Assembly (NCBI GenBank): GCA_015056915.1
Contig: SVFK01000014.1
Coordinates: 1 to 53,578 of the forward strand
Direction of reading: 5' to 3'
Source of the DNA: Lachnospiraceae bacterium
GTDB lineage: Bacteria > Bacillota > Clostridia > Lachnospirales > Lachnospiraceae
Length of the DNA stretch: 53,578 nt
The notes under the pieces were generated by a model. It was not told the DNA's origin, did not search any database, and saw only the letters and a list, made by a program, of their open reading frames with translations. Positions within the stretch are counted from its first letter, which is position 1. Every line of letters begins with the position of its first letter. A program made the position numbers and the translations under genes. This document shows, piece by piece, positions 24,522 through 34,973 of the stretch.

Positions 24522-24992
24522 ATGACAGTGGAACAGATTAAGACACTGCCGCGTACGGAAGAAGGAATATTTGATTTGAGCAGTATAGGAGACAATGCGT
24601 ATCGGGCAGCCTTGGAGGTATACCCTGTTTATACTGCCTATGAGACAAGAGAAAACGGCAAAAAAGGTTATCCTGATATTATGAGCCAGATGCGTTTATG
24701 GAATAAAAAGATTAATGCTGATTTTTCTTTTGAAAATGCTGCAGCTTATCTGGCTATGTTATACGGAACCATTGAAAATATGAGTCCCGAGATTTATGAG
24801 AATTACAGAGAATTGGTTGATATGTTTCGGGCAGCTGTGAAAAGAGTGCTGGCAGAATATTATTCAGAGGAAGCAGAGTGCTTTGCTTCGGATGTGTCAG
24901 GAACGGCTGCATGGGATGTGTTTTCCGGAACCGTAAGAAAGGCATGTGCGGCTTATTTACTGTTAGAGGAAAAATACCAAATGTGCTTCTAA
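24522..24992 (+). CDS. Hypothetical protein in the pectin locus, 156 residues
   Basis: Start ATG 24522 with GGAGG 8 nt upstream. The product is soluble, mainly alpha-helical and acidic, with many aromatic residues (NAYRAALEVYPVYTAYE, AAAYLAMLYGTIENMSPEIYENY). No signal peptide, membrane helix or catalytic motif is obvious, and I do not recognise a family. It stands between uxaA and the GH28 gene, 40 bp before the latter, so it is probably in the same transcript. Confidence 0.7.
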   Translation: MTVEQIKTLPRTEEGIFDLSSIGDNAYRAALEVYPVYTAYETRENGKKGYPDIMSQMRLWNKKINADFSFENAAAYLAMLYGTIENMSPEIYENYRELVDMFRAAVKRVLAEYYSEEAECFASDVSGTAAWDVFSGTVRKACAAYLLLEEKYQMCF

Positions 24993-25032
24993 ATTTTATG
25001 CAGATAGAAAAGTGATTGGAGCGGAGGGAAAT

Positions 25033-26589
25033 ATGGAAATCGTACATATTATGCACACGGCAAGAAGTGCAACCATAGAGATTCGGGATGGCGGCAGATA
25101 TTTTACAAGGTGTCCGTACATTATCAGATTAAATGGAAAACAAGTAATGACTACAGAGAAAACCATTACTTCCTTGTTTGGTCTGAAGCCGGATACAGAA
25201 TATCTGGTGGAGGTATTTACCGGAGAGGAAAAGAAGGGGGAGCTTGCCTTTCGGACAGATTATGAATATGTCACACTGGATGTGACAAGATTTGGAGCAA
25301 GGGGAGACGGTGAACAGGACGATACCCATTTTATTCAGGCGGCTATTATGGCATGCCCGGCAGACGGACGTATTTATTTTCCGGCAGGAACCTATCGCGT
25401 AACCAGTTTGTTTTTGAAAAGCCATATCCGTATAGAGTTGGCTGTGGGTGCTGAAATCAAAGCTTTCACTGACAGAAATATGTTTCCCCGGTTCCCGGCC
25501 TCTTTCCAGAGCTATGATGAACAGGACGAGTATTATCTGGGGACATGGGAGGGTAATCCCTTGCCGATGTTTTCCGGTATTATCTGCGGAATCGGCGTGG
25601 AGGATGTGGTGATTTACGGCGAAGGTACGATTAACGGTAATGCCTCCAAGGAAAACTGGTGGAACAACCCCAAGGTGATGAATATTGCCTTTCGTCCCAG
25701 ACTGTTTTTTATCAGTGGCTGCAAAAATGTGACTCTGCAGGGTGTGACATTCTGTAATTCTCCTTCATGGACCTTACACCCCTACTTTAGTGAGGAATTG
25801 CGATTTGTGGGTATTGCTGTAGAGAATCCGGCAGATTCTCCCAATACGGACGGCCTGGACCCGGAATCCTGCAAGAATGTGGAGATTGTAGGTGTACGCT
25901 TCTCCTTAGGAGATGACTGTATTGCTGTAAAGAGTGGAAAAATTTATATGGGCAGGAAATATAAGACACCCTCCGAGAATATTCATATTCGCCAATGTCT
26001 CATGGAAAACGGACATGGAGCAGTGACTCTGGGCAGTGAAATGGCAGGCGGAGTAGTGAATCTGGTTGTTGAGGATTGCATCTTCCGTCATACGGACAGG
26101 GGGCTGCGTATCAAAACCAGAAGAGGCAGAGGTAAGGATGCTATTTTGAGTAATATTGTGTTCCGAAATCTGACGCTTGATCATGTAATGACTCCCTTGG
26201 TAGTGAATTCCTTCTATTTCTGCGACCCGGATGGTAAGACCCCATATGTACAGTCCAGAGAACCCTACCCGGTAGATGACAGAACGCCGTCAATTCGGAA
26301 AATGATTTTTGAAAATATGGAGTGTACCAACTGTCATGTGGCAGCAGCCTATTTTGATGGTCTGCCGGAGCAGAAAATCGAAGAAATCTACATGAAGAAC
26401 ATTTCTGTCAGCTATGCGGAGCATGCGAAGACAGATGTTCCCGCTATGTCAGAAGGCGTGTCAGAAAGTAGTAAGAGAGGACTCTTTGCAAGAAATGTTG
26501 CAAAGCTTACCCTTGAAAATGTATGCATTGAAGGACAGGTCGGAGAGGCCTATGAATTCATTGGTGTAGATGAGTTGGAGCAGAGATAA
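25033..26589 (+). CDS. Glycoside hydrolase family 28 polygalacturonase
   Basis: 518 residues; ATG 25033 follows GGAGGG. An N-terminal fibronectin-like strand region (~1-85) precedes the right-handed beta-helix. GH28 active-site motifs are all present: SPNTDGLDP (NTD), GDDCIAV (DD), NGHGAVTLGS (GHG) and GLRIKTRRG (RIK). It cleaves alpha-1,4 galacturonosyl bonds, probably exo-acting on oligomers. There is no signal peptide, so it is likely cytosolic and acts on imported oligogalacturonides, feeding UxaC. It lies between uxaBA and the isomerase gene. Confidence 0.95.
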   Translation: MEIVHIMHTARSATIEIRDGGRYFTRCPYIIRLNGKQVMTTEKTITSLFGLKPDTEYLVEVFTGEEKKGELAFRTDYEYVTLDVTRFGARGDGEQDDTHFIQAAIMACPADGRIYFPAGTYRVTSLFLKSHIRIELAVGAEIKAFTDRNMFPRFPASFQSYDEQDEYYLGTWEGNPLPMFSGIICGIGVEDVVIYGEGTINGNASKENWWNNPKVMNIAFRPRLFFISGCKNVTLQGVTFCNSPSWTLHPYFSEELRFVGIAVENPADSPNTDGLDPESCKNVEIVGVRFSLGDDCIAVKSGKIYMGRKYKTPSENIHIRQCLMENGHGAVTLGSEMAGGVVNLVVEDCIFRHTDRGLRIKTRRGRGKDAILSNIVFRNLTLDHVMTPLVVNSFYFCDPDGKTPYVQSREPYPVDDRTPSIRKMIFENMECTNCHVAAAYFDGLPEQKIEEIYMKNISVSYAEHAKTDVPAMSEGVSESSKRGLFARNVAKLTLENVCIEGQVGEAYEFIGVDELEQR

Positions 26590-26603
26590 AGGAGATACAG
26601 ATT

Positions 26604-27440
26604 ATGCAGTTAGGAATCAGATTACATGACACAAAGCCGTTACCCTTTGAGGAGAGAATTGCAGATGTAGGGCAGCTGGGCTTTCAGTGCGGTCATTTGG
26701 CGCTGTCGAAGGTGATTAAGGAATTCCCTACCACCGACGAAGCCTTAACCCCCGGACTTGCTATGTATATTAAGAATGTGTTTGCCCGCAATCATGTGGA
26801 TATAGCGGTACTGGGATGTTACCTGAATCTGACCAATCCCAATAAAGAGAAGTTGAATGCTATTACACAACGCTACATGGCACACATCCGTTTTGCATCA
26901 TGGCTGGGCTGCGGTGTGGTAGGTACAGAAACAGGAGCACCCAATGAAACCTACACCCATGTGCCGGAATGTCATGGTGAGGAGGCATTAGAGACCTTTA
27001 TTACCAACCTTCGACCTATTGTGAAGTATGCGGAGAATATGGGGGTAATAGTAGCGATTGAGCCTGTGTGGAAGCATATTGTGTGTAATCCCAAGCGTGC
27101 AAGATATGTATTGGATGCAATCAATTCCCCCAATCTTCAGATTATTTTGGACCCTGTGAATCTGCTTGATATCTGCAATTATCAGGATCAGGTGGCGATA
27201 CTGGAGGAAGCGATTGAACTGTTGGGACCGGATGTAGCAATGGTGCATATCAAGGATTATGTGGTGGAAGGTGATAATCTGGTGTCCGTAGGCGCAGGTC
27301 TGGGACAGATGGATTATACACCTCTGATGACATTCATGAAGGAGAGAAAGCCCTTTATCCATGCGACTCTGGAGAATACCACTCCGGAGAATAACTTACA
27401 GGTAAAGGAATTCATTCAGCGCTTGTATGCAGAAGCCTAG
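26604..27440 (+). CDS. Sugar phosphate isomerase/epimerase-like TIM barrel
   Basis: 278 residues. An AP-endonuclease-2/xylose-isomerase-like barrel: GFQCGHLALSK, VDIAVLGCYLNLTNP, GTETGAP, GVIVAIEPVWKH (a metal Glu), IILDPVNL (metal Asp), AMVHIKDY (metal His and Lys-Asp) and ATLENT (metal Glu). The metal-binding set is complete. It starts 14 bp after the GH28 gene, so it is cotranscribed. The substrate is probably a keto-sugar or uronate derivative from pectin; it is not determinable here. Confidence 0.9.
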   Translation: MQLGIRLHDTKPLPFEERIADVGQLGFQCGHLALSKVIKEFPTTDEALTPGLAMYIKNVFARNHVDIAVLGCYLNLTNPNKEKLNAITQRYMAHIRFASWLGCGVVGTETGAPNETYTHVPECHGEEALETFITNLRPIVKYAENMGVIVAIEPVWKHIVCNPKRARYVLDAINSPNLQIILDPVNLLDICNYQDQVAILEEAIELLGPDVAMVHIKDYVVEGDNLVSVGAGLGQMDYTPLMTFMKERKPFIHATLENTTPENNLQVKEFIQRLYAEA

Positions 27441-27500
27441 GCGATATAAGCGGGCTACGGATAAAGACGGAAAGAATAAACTACGGAAGGATAAATTGCG

Positions 27501-28016
27501 ATGAAGCGGAAATGGTTTAGATTAAGAACGTTGCTGTGTGCACTTTTGTGCATTGTGTGTGTGCTGACAGGATGTGCCGGAGAATATGTTGCAGAATATG
27601 TGCCGGAATATAGTGAAGCAGAGGTATGGCAGGAGGAAGCCTATACCGAAAACCACGACAATCAGTACATAGACCGGGAGGGCACTTACACTACGGCGGA
27701 GGATGTGGCGTTATATTTATATACCTATGACGAACTGCCGGATAATTTTATGACTAAGGATGAGGCAAGGGAGCTTGGCTGGTCCGGCGGCTCTCTGGAG
27801 GATTATGCACCGGGAATGTGCATCGGTGGTGATTACTTCGGAAATTACGAGGGCTTGCTACCCGAGGAACCGGGCAGAGATTATTATGAGTGCGATATCA
27901 ATACTCTGGGGGCGGACAGCAGGGGAGCTAAGCGTATTGTGTATTCCGATGACGGATTGATTTATTACACAGATGATCATTACGAGAGTTTCACGTTATT
28001 ATACGGAGATGAGTAA
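27501..28016 (+). CDS. Barnase-like ribonuclease lipoprotein
   Basis: 171 residues. Signal sequence with lipobox LTGC (Cys25), an acidic spacer (26-60), then a barnase/microbial RNase domain from ~61. It aligns by eye with barnase: YLYTYDELPDNFMTKDEARELGW, APGMCIGGDYFGN, GRDYYECDINT, RGAKRIVYS, YYTDDHYESF. The catalytic set is kept: Glu130 (barnase Glu73), Arg141 and Arg145 (Arg83, Arg87), His160 (His102), and Lys86 (Lys27). It should cleave RNA outside the membrane, possibly for nutrient use or competition. No barstar gene is adjacent. The next 350 bp are a palindromic repeat. Confidence 0.88.
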   Translation: MKRKWFRLRTLLCALLCIVCVLTGCAGEYVAEYVPEYSEAEVWQEEAYTENHDNQYIDREGTYTTAEDVALYLYTYDELPDNFMTKDEARELGWSGGSLEDYAPGMCIGGDYFGNYEGLLPEEPGRDYYECDINTLGADSRGAKRIVYSDDGLIYYTDDHYESFTLLYGDE

Positions 28017-28023
28017 TTAATGT

Positions 28024-28269
28024 CATGATGCCGGAGGTAAGGTCTTGCCACCTACAAGGGGTATTATTGTTTGCATCTACAGGAGCCTTAGTTGCCTTAG
28101 GATTGACAAAGATGCGTTGTTTCCCAAAATTCGTCTGTTTGAGCGCAGCGAGTTTTCGAATTTTGGGTAACGTTCTTAGCAGATTTGACAATTCTTAGTG
28201 CAACTTGGCTCCGCAGCCGCAAACAATAATGCCCCTTGTAGGTGGCGAGACCTTGCCTCCGGCATCATG
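28024..28269. repeat. 246-bp near-palindromic repeat, MITE-like
   Basis: The ends are inverted repeats of about 50 bp: CATGATGCCGGAGGtAAGGT (28024 on) against the reverse of ACCTTGCCTCCGGCATCATG (to 28269), continuing through CCACCTACAAGGGG and ATTATTGTTTGC. Weaker pairing continues inward (GGAGCC/GGCTCC; CCCAAAATTCG/CGAATTTTGGG) around GAGCGCAGCGAG. The whole unit can fold into one long hairpin and has no coding potential. No obvious target-site duplication flanks it. It separates the RNase gene from the HerA gene. A smaller relative may lie at 11711. Confidence 0.8.
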
Positions 28270-28375
28270 CTATGGTAGAGTAGCTCGTATTTTGCTATGG
28301 ACAGAAGAGGTAAAAATCAGTAAAATAATAGCATATACACAAAAGATGCGCGTGGGCGCAGAAATGAGGGACGAT

Positions 28376-29908
28376 ATGTATACAGATGGCAAAATCTATA
28401 TGGGGCTGGCTGATGGTCAGCGAGTTACCATGGAATTGAACATGAGTAACCGTCACGGTTTGATTGCGGGAGCCAGCGGTACCGGTAAAACCATTACTAT
28501 GAAAACCATGGCAGAATCCTTTTCCGATGCAGGTGTACCTGTATTTTTGTGCGATGTGAAGGGCGATGTGTCCGGTCTGGCACAGGCAGGTGCTGTTTCC
28601 GAGAGCATGGAAAAGCGTATTGATAAGTTTGGAATCCGTGATAATTTTACATATAAGGCATATCCGGTATGCTTCTGGGATATTTATCAGGAAGGCGGAC
28701 ATCCTGTGCGCGCGACTATATCTGATATGGGACCGGAGATTCTTTCCCGCATTCTGGGTCTTACGCCGGCTCAGGAGGGTGTCCTGAATATTGCGTTCCG
28801 CATTGCGGATGATAAAGGACTTTTACTCATTGACTTGAAGGATTTAAGAATTCTGTTAAATTATGTGTGTGAGCACAAGGACGAGTATCTTGTAGATTAT
28901 GGTAATATCAGCAAGCAGTCAGTGGGCGGTATTATCCGTGCGCTTCTGCCCTTGGAGAATCAAGGTGGAGAAATGTTTTTTGGCGAGCCTGCGCTTGATA
29001 TTTTTGATTGGATGCGCACAGATTCCAATGGTAAAGGTATTGTAAATATCCTGCATTCAGTGAAGCTGGTGCAGAATCCTGCCTTATACGCAAGCTTTTT
29101 GTTGTGGATGATGTCAGAGCTCTTTGAACGCCTGCCCGAGGCGGGTGATTTGGATAAGCCTAAGCTGGTATTTTTCTTTGATGAGGCACACATGCTGTTT
29201 TCGGATGCACCCAAGGTACTGGTGCAGAAGATTGAGCAGGTGGTAAAGCTGATTCGTTCCAAGGGTGTGGGAATTTATTTTGTGACACAGAGCCCCAGTG
29301 ATATCCCTGATGAGGTGTTGGCTCAGTTAAGTAACCGTGTGCAGCATGCGCTGCGTGCTTATACGCCCAGTGAACAGAAGGCAGTCCGTGTGGCAGCACA
29401 GTCCATGAGAGAGAATCCGGCCTTCAAGGCAGAGGATGTGATTATGGAATTGGGTGTAGGGGAAGCGTTAACTTCCTTCCTGGATGAGAACGGTGTTCCC
29501 ACCATAGCACAGCGCACCTCAATTATCTGTCCCCAGAGTCTGATGGCTCCGGTTGCGGAAGCAGAAAGAGCACGTTTAATGACTCAGGATGGGATGCAAA
29601 AATATGACAGATCCGTGGATAATATATCTGCCTACGAGGTTCTGACAGGAAAAATCGAACAGGAGGCTAAAGAGGAGGAGCTGGAAGCACAGCGCGAACA
29701 GCTGGAAAAGGAAAAGGCAGCTTTTGAAAAGCAGCAGAAAAAGGCAGAGGAATCCGCAGTAAAGAAGAAACAAAAGGAATGGGAAGCAGAGCAGAAAAAG
29801 AAAGAGAAGGCAGCTGAGCGCAGAAAGGCTCAGATTGAGCGCCAGCTAATTAATACCGGCGCCCAGGTGCTGAAAAGAGGTCTGCTGAACACCTTGTTCG
29901 GTAAATAA
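28376..29908 (+). CDS. HerA-like ATPase (DUF853 / YjgR family)
   Basis: 510 residues. ATG 28376 follows GAGGG by 6 nt; longer in-frame starts run into the palindromic repeat and are unlikely. Walker A is GASGTGKT ([17 protein letters not shown]), followed by [12 protein letters not shown]. Walker B is [11 protein letters not shown], with [25 protein letters not shown] after it. The last ~80 residues are a long charged coiled coil. Hexameric HerA-type enzymes pump DNA, but the function of this family in bacteria is unsettled. It stands alone between the repeat and a convergent pectinesterase. Confidence 0.9.
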   Translation: MYTDGKIYMGLADGQRVTMELNMSNRHGLIAGASGTGKTITMKTMAESFSDAGVPVFLCDVKGDVSGLAQAGAVSESMEKRIDKFGIRDNFTYKAYPVCFWDIYQEGGHPVRATISDMGPEILSRILGLTPAQEGVLNIAFRIADDKGLLLIDLKDLRILLNYVCEHKDEYLVDYGNISKQSVGGIIRALLPLENQGGEMFFGEPALDIFDWMRTDSNGKGIVNILHSVKLVQNPALYASFLLWMMSELFERLPEAGDLDKPKLVFFFDEAHMLFSDAPKVLVQKIEQVVKLIRSKGVGIYFVTQSPSDIPDEVLAQLSNRVQHALRAYTPSEQKAVRVAAQSMRENPAFKAEDVIMELGVGEALTSFLDENGVPTIAQRTSIICPQSLMAPVAEAERARLMTQDGMQKYDRSVDNISAYEVLTGKIEQEAKEEELEAQREQLEKEKAAFEKQQKKAEESAVKKKQKEWEAEQKKKEKAAERRKAQIERQLINTGAQVLKRGLLNTLFGK

Positions 29909-29919
29909 ATATATTATGA

Positions 29920-30984
29920 CTATTCCGGCGTCCAGCCTTTGAGGACATTTTCCTTGGTATATTTGGCGGCTTCTTCCACTGTTAACTGGTGGGAGAAGTC
30001 TGCTCTTGTAGAAGGAGAAGCTCCGGGACCGTAGGAGTCGTATTCCCCATAATAAAAATGTCCGTGAGTTTTATTCCAATCATTCCAACCCAGAGGGTGG
30101 ATATGTGCCCCCATCTTGCAGTGGAGGAATACGGTCTTGGCCCATTCTCGCCAGGGGCGTCCCAGGTATACGGAATGGGGAGGGCAGTCGCTGATAAGCT
30201 GACAGTCCTTGAATACATATCCGTAGGGTTCCTCACAAGGCGTGGAGGCAGCAGTGACATAGCCGTAAATAACCTCATCATCCGGGCTCTCAGGAGGCTT
30301 GCGGTCACCGGGCTTTTGGGAGAAGATAGTACAATTTTCAAAGTAGGCAATACCACTTCCAAAAATAAAATCTACATCGCCACGGATAAAGCAATCCTTG
30401 TAATAGTGACGTCCCATGGTGCGAGGCTTGTGTTCTCCGGGCCCCTTGAAGCCGCCGGGCTGAGCTTCCTTTAAGGGAAGGGGTGCCGTAAATAAGGTGT
30501 CCTGACTGCCTAATAAGGCACAATCTTCAAAAATATTGCGGTCGCCGTCCACATAAAGGGCGATTGCCTGACCTACCGTATGACCGAAGCCGGCATCATT
30601 TTGAATGGTCAGGTGCTTTGCTGTAAAATCATGAGTATCGATGCGGACGGAGGCAGTGCGGAAGGTGCCGCGTCTGTCGCTCTCAGGCATTACCTCATAG
30701 GCAGCGTGGCCATAGACGAGAATGGTTTTGTCCTGACCTGCACCCAAGAGTGTTACGTTGGGGCGAGTAATAGTTAGCTTTTCTCGATAAATACCTTCGC
30801 CAATATGTATTGTTACAGTAGGAAGCTTTTCTGCGGGAGCAGGAAAGCTTTTTTCGGTAATTGCTTGATAATGCAGACTTTCCAGTGCCTCTGTAATGGT
30901 ATTGTAATGGGGAGTGTGCCCCGGCAGATTGACATACAAATGCAATTCGTTATTTGTCATGGCTTCTATTATCCTTTTTATCAA
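29920..30984 (-). CDS. Pectinesterase, carbohydrate esterase family 8
   Basis: 354 residues. It removes methyl esters from pectic galacturonan. Right-handed beta-helix with the CE8 motifs: GQAIALYVDGDRN (Gln), LLGSQDTLF (Gln and Asp acid/base), GDVDFIFGSG (Asp nucleophile) and LGRPWREWAKTVF (Arg and Trp). No signal peptide is seen (MIKRIIEAMTNNELHLYV), so it probably works in the cytosol on imported oligomers before GH28. It converges with the HerA gene, 11 bp apart. A second in-frame ATG lies 8 codons in (30960). Confidence 0.94.
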   Translation of the reverse strand: MIKRIIEAMTNNELHLYVNLPGHTPHYNTITEALESLHYQAITEKSFPAPAEKLPTVTIHIGEGIYREKLTITRPNVTLLGAGQDKTILVYGHAAYEVMPESDRRGTFRTASVRIDTHDFTAKHLTIQNDAGFGHTVGQAIALYVDGDRNIFEDCALLGSQDTLFTAPLPLKEAQPGGFKGPGEHKPRTMGRHYYKDCFIRGDVDFIFGSGIAYFENCTIFSQKPGDRKPPESPDDEVIYGYVTAASTPCEEPYGYVFKDCQLISDCPPHSVYLGRPWREWAKTVFLHCKMGAHIHPLGWNDWNKTHGHFYYGEYDSYGPGASPSTRADFSHQLTVEEAAKYTKENVLKGWTPE

Positions 30985-31089
30985 ATTTTATCAGCAATTT
31001 TCATCATTTTCATTATATGATTTCCCCAAGAGCATGTCAATTTTTACATATTCTTTACAAATTGTTCATATCATAAGGGAATAGTGCGC

Positions 31090-31118
31090 TTGAATCTATA
31101 TAGCAAATCTGTTACAAT
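31090..31118 (+). promoter_or_regulatory. secA promoter
   Basis: TTGAAT (31090-31095), 17-bp spacer, TACAAT (31113-31118): a good sigma-A promoter 85 bp before the SecA start. Confidence 0.7.
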
Positions 31119-31202
31119 ATGGTTTGGATTATGTAAAATTAGGTGCATACTATAATCCGATTTATAGTTATCATTTCATGCACGGATGAGTAAGGAATAG
31201 AT

Positions 31203-33767
31203 ATGAAGATTGTTGATAAAATTTTTGGTACGCACAGTGAGAGAGAGTTAAAACGTATTGTGCCCTTGGTGGATAAGATTGAGGAATTACGTCCTGCCAT
31301 GCAGGCACTTTCCGATGAAGAATTGCGTGCTAAAACAGAAGAATATAAGAAGCGTTTGACTGAAGGAGAAACCTTAGATGATTTGCTCCCTGAGGCCTTT
31401 GCAACTGTGAGAGAGGCTGCCAAGCGTGTGCTGAATATGGAGCATTATCGTGTACAGCTGATTGGTGGTATTATTCTGCATCAGGGACGTATTTCTGAAA
31501 TGCGTACCGGTGAAGGTAAGACACTGGTATCCACACTTCCGGCATATCTGAATGCTTTGGAGGGGAAAGGTGTTCATGTCGTTACTGTCAATGACTATCT
31601 GGCAAAGCGTGATGCGGAGTGGATGGGACAGGTACATGAATTTTTGGGACTTAAGGTAGGTGTTGTGTTAAACAGCATGAGCTCCGAGGAGAGAAGAGAG
31701 GCTTATAAGTGTGACATCACCTATGTGACCAACAATGAGCTTGGCTTTGATTATTTGCGTGATAATATGGTGATCTACAAGGAGCAGCTGGTGCTTCGCA
31801 ATCTCCATTTTTGTATAATTGATGAGGTGGACTCTGTACTGATTGACGAGGCGAGAACTCCTTTGATTATTTCCGGACAGAGCGGCAAATCTACCGCACT
31901 GTATGAAATGTGTGACCTGCTGGCGCGTCAGATGAAGCGTGGTGAGGATATGCACGAGCTGACCAAGATGGATGCCATCATGGGTATTGTACAGGAGGAG
32001 ACAGGTGACTTTATTGTAAATGAGAAGGATAAGGTCATCAACCTGACAGCTGCAGGTGTGGAGAAGGTGGAACGTTTCTTCCACATTGATAATTATGCTG
32101 ACCCGGAAAATCTTGAGATTCAGCACAACACCATACTGGCACTGCGTGCGCACAACCTGATGTTCCGTGATCAGGATTATGTGGTAAAGGATGAGCAGGT
32201 GTTAATTGTAGATGAGTTTACCGGACGTATTATGCCGGGACGTCGTTACTCTGACGGTTTGCATCAGGCTATTGAAGCAAAGGAAAAGGTAAAGGTAAAG
32301 AGAGAGAGCAAGACACTTGCATCCATCACCTTCCAGAATTTCTTTAATTTATTTGATAAAAAATGCGGTATGACCGGTACTGCGCTTACAGAGGAGAATG
32401 AATTCCGTGAGATTTACGGAATGGATGTTATAGAAATTCCTACCAATAAGCCTGTTGTTCGTAAGGATTTGCAGGATGCGGTATATAAGACCAAGGAAGA
32501 AAAACTGCAGGCCATTGTGGCAGCGGTGGAAGAGGCTCATGCAAAGGGACAGCCGGTTCTGGTAGGTACGATTACCATTGAAGCCAGTGAAGAAATCAGC
32601 CGCAGACTGACCAAACGGGGAATCCCGCACAAGGTGCTGAATGCAAAATTCCATGAGATGGAGGCGGAAATCGTTGCTGATGCAGGTATTCATGGTGCAG
32701 TTACTATTGCTACTAATATGGCAGGACGTGGTACGGATATTAAGCTGGATGAGGAAGCGCTGGCAGCAGGTGGATTAAAAATTATCGGTACAGAGCGCCA
32801 TGAGTCCAGACGTATTGACAATCAGCTGCGTGGACGTTCCGGACGTCAGGGCGACCCCGGTGAGTCCAAATTCTACATTTCCCTGCAGGATGATTTGATG
32901 AGACTTTTCGGTTCTGAGAGACTGATTAACATGTTTAATGCACTGGGTATTCCCGAAGGACAGGAAATCGAGCATAAAACATTGACCAATGCGATTGAAT
33001 CCGCGCAGAAGAAGATTGAGAATAATAACTTTGGCATTCGTAAAAATCTGTTAGAATATGATCGCGTAATGAGTGAGCAGCGTGAAATTATTTATGAGGA
33101 ACGTAGCCGCGTATTGAACGGTGAGAGCATGCGTGATGTTATCTACAAGATGATTACAGATATTGCAGAGAACTGTGTAGACATCAGTATCAATGATGAT
33201 GCAGAGGCAGAGGAATGGGACTTTAATGAATTGAACAGTCTTTTACTGCCCACTGTTCCTTTACAGCCGATAACAGCGGAAAGAGTGCAGAAGCCCAAGA
33301 AAAACGGCTTAAAGCAACAGCTGAAGGAAGAGGCTGTGAAGCTGTATGAGGCAAAGGAAGCAGAATTCCCGGAACCGGAAGCGGTGAGAGAGTTAGAGCG
33401 TGTTATTCTCTTAAAGGTAATTGACCGCAAGTGGATGGATCACATTGATGACATGGAACAGCTTCGCCAGGGAATTGGACTGCAGGCATATGGACAGCGA
33501 GATCCTCTGGTTGAATACAAGATGAACGGTTACGAAATGTTTGATGAAATGACTCAAAACATTAAAGAGGAGACCGTAAGACTGCTTTTCCATATTAAGG
33601 TAGAGCAGAAGGTGGAGCGTGAGCAGGTTGCAAAGGTAACCGGTACTAATAAGGATGACTCTCTGGCAAAGGCACCCGTTAAGCGTGCTGATGCCAAGGT
33701 ATATCCTAACGATCCCTGTCCCTGCGGAAGCGGCAGAAAATATAAGCAGTGCTGCGGCAGGAAGTAA
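31203..33767 (+). CDS. secA: SecA preprotein translocase ATPase
   Basis: 854 residues, the standard length. It drives proteins through Sec[11 protein letters not shown] is Walker [18 protein letters not shown] covers Walker B and the DEAD-like box, [12 protein letters not shown] and [11 protein letters not shown] are helicase motifs V and VI, and [14 protein letters not shown] is the C-terminal zinc-binding SEC-C tail. Intact. Followed by prfB, 49 bp later, a common Firmicute order. Confidence 0.98.
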   Translation: MKIVDKIFGTHSERELKRIVPLVDKIEELRPAMQALSDEELRAKTEEYKKRLTEGETLDDLLPEAFATVREAAKRVLNMEHYRVQLIGGIILHQGRISEMRTGEGKTLVSTLPAYLNALEGKGVHVVTVNDYLAKRDAEWMGQVHEFLGLKVGVVLNSMSSEERREAYKCDITYVTNNELGFDYLRDNMVIYKEQLVLRNLHFCIIDEVDSVLIDEARTPLIISGQSGKSTALYEMCDLLARQMKRGEDMHELTKMDAIMGIVQEETGDFIVNEKDKVINLTAAGVEKVERFFHIDNYADPENLEIQHNTILALRAHNLMFRDQDYVVKDEQVLIVDEFTGRIMPGRRYSDGLHQAIEAKEKVKVKRESKTLASITFQNFFNLFDKKCGMTGTALTEENEFREIYGMDVIEIPTNKPVVRKDLQDAVYKTKEEKLQAIVAAVEEAHAKGQPVLVGTITIEASEEISRRLTKRGIPHKVLNAKFHEMEAEIVADAGIHGAVTIATNMAGRGTDIKLDEEALAAGGLKIIGTERHESRRIDNQLRGRSGRQGDPGESKFYISLQDDLMRLFGSERLINMFNALGIPEGQEIEHKTLTNAIESAQKKIENNNFGIRKNLLEYDRVMSEQREIIYEERSRVLNGESMRDVIYKMITDIAENCVDISINDDAEAEEWDFNELNSLLLPTVPLQPITAERVQKPKKNGLKQQLKEEAVKLYEAKEAEFPEPEAVRELERVILLKVIDRKWMDHIDDMEQLRQGIGLQAYGQRDPLVEYKMNGYEMFDEMTQNIKEETVRLLFHIKVEQKVEREQVAKVTGTNKDDSLAKAPVKRADAKVYPNDPCPCGSGRKYKQCCGRK

Positions 33768-33815
33768 TATGGTAAATAAGAGATAGTATGGTAAATAGAA
33801 AGAGGGTGACGTTAA

Positions 33816-34938
33816 GTGGTTGAATTGGATCAGATGAAGACAGAGATTCTGGCATATGAGACTCCCTTGGCGGAAGTGAGGGATTCACTTTGACTTGACT
33901 AATAAGTCAAAGCGTATTGAAGAATTGGAGAGAGAAATGGAGGCTCCCGGATTTTGGGATGACCCGGACCGCTCCAATCAGAAAATGAAGGAATTGAAAA
34001 ATCTGAAAGATACAGTAGGAATAAGCGATAAGCTTACCACACAGTACGAGGATATTCTTACGCTAATAGAATTGGGCTACGAGGAAAATGACGAGTCCAT
34101 GGTCACAGAGATTCGCGGAGAATTAGATGCATTTATTCATGAATTTGAAGAGCTGCGTATTGGTACTTTGTTATCAGGTGAATATGACAAAAGTAATGCA
34201 ATTCTCAAGCTGAATGCGGGAGCAGGCGGCACAGAGAGCTGCGATTGGTGCAGTATGCTGTATCGTATGTATACCAGATGGGCAGAGCGTAAGGGCTTTG
34301 ACATCGAGGTGCTTGATTATCTGGATGGAGACGAGGCGGGTATTAAGTCAGTAACCTTTCAGGTAAACGGACTGAATGCTTACGGATACTTAAAGTCTGA
34401 AAAGGGTGTACACAGATTGGTGCGTATCTCCCCTTTTAATGCACAGGGTAAGCGTCAGACATCCTTTGTATCCTTAGATGTTATGCCTGATATTGAAGAA
34501 GATCTGGATGTGGAAATCGATGAGAAGGATTTGCGTATTGATACTTACCGAAGCAGTGGTGCAGGTGGACAGCATATCAACAAAACCTCTTCAGCTATCC
34601 GAATTACCCATATTCCTACCGGTACAGTGGTACAGTGCCAGAATGAGAGAAGCCAGTTTCAGAATAAAGACAAGGCAATGCAGATGCTGAAAGCTAAGTT
34701 GTATTTGCTGAAGAAGGAAGCTAATGTAGAGAAGCTTTCGGACATCCGCGGCGAAGTTAAGGATATTGGCTGGGGCAACCAGATTCGCTCTTATGTGTTG
34801 CAACCCTATACAATGGTGAAGGATCACAGAACTGAAGTGGAGAGCGGCAATGTTGATGCGGTGCTGGATGGCGCACTGGATTTGTTTATCAACGGATATT
34901 TAAAATGGATTAGTGTATCAGCGGGAAAAGAAAATTAA
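33816..34938 (+). CDS. prfB: Peptide chain release factor 2, with programmed +1 frameshift
   Basis: The gene is two frames: 33816-33890 (25 codons from GTG) and 33892-34938. The first ends CTT TGA C at 33888-33894, the conserved slippery site where RF2 shortage lets the ribosome skip one base. A Shine-Dalgarno-like GAGGG lies just upstream. The full protein would be about 373 residues. The second frame has the RF2 codon-recognition SPF (RISPFNAQGKRQT) and the catalytic GGQ (SGAGGQHINKTSS). It terminates translation at UGA and UAA and is autoregulated. Start GTG follows AGAGGG. Confidence 0.95.
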
Positions 34939-34973
34939 TAACACGCGTTACGATAATTGATATAACAAGCATA

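Noticed and set aside
28205..28375. N-terminal extension of the HerA-like protein
   Set aside because: These codons fall in the palindromic repeat and have no family likeness; ATG 28376 has a proper ribosome site.
33816..33895. prfB as a frameshifted pseudogene
   Set aside because: The stop is the conserved RF2 CTT TGA C recoding site, so the gene is functional.
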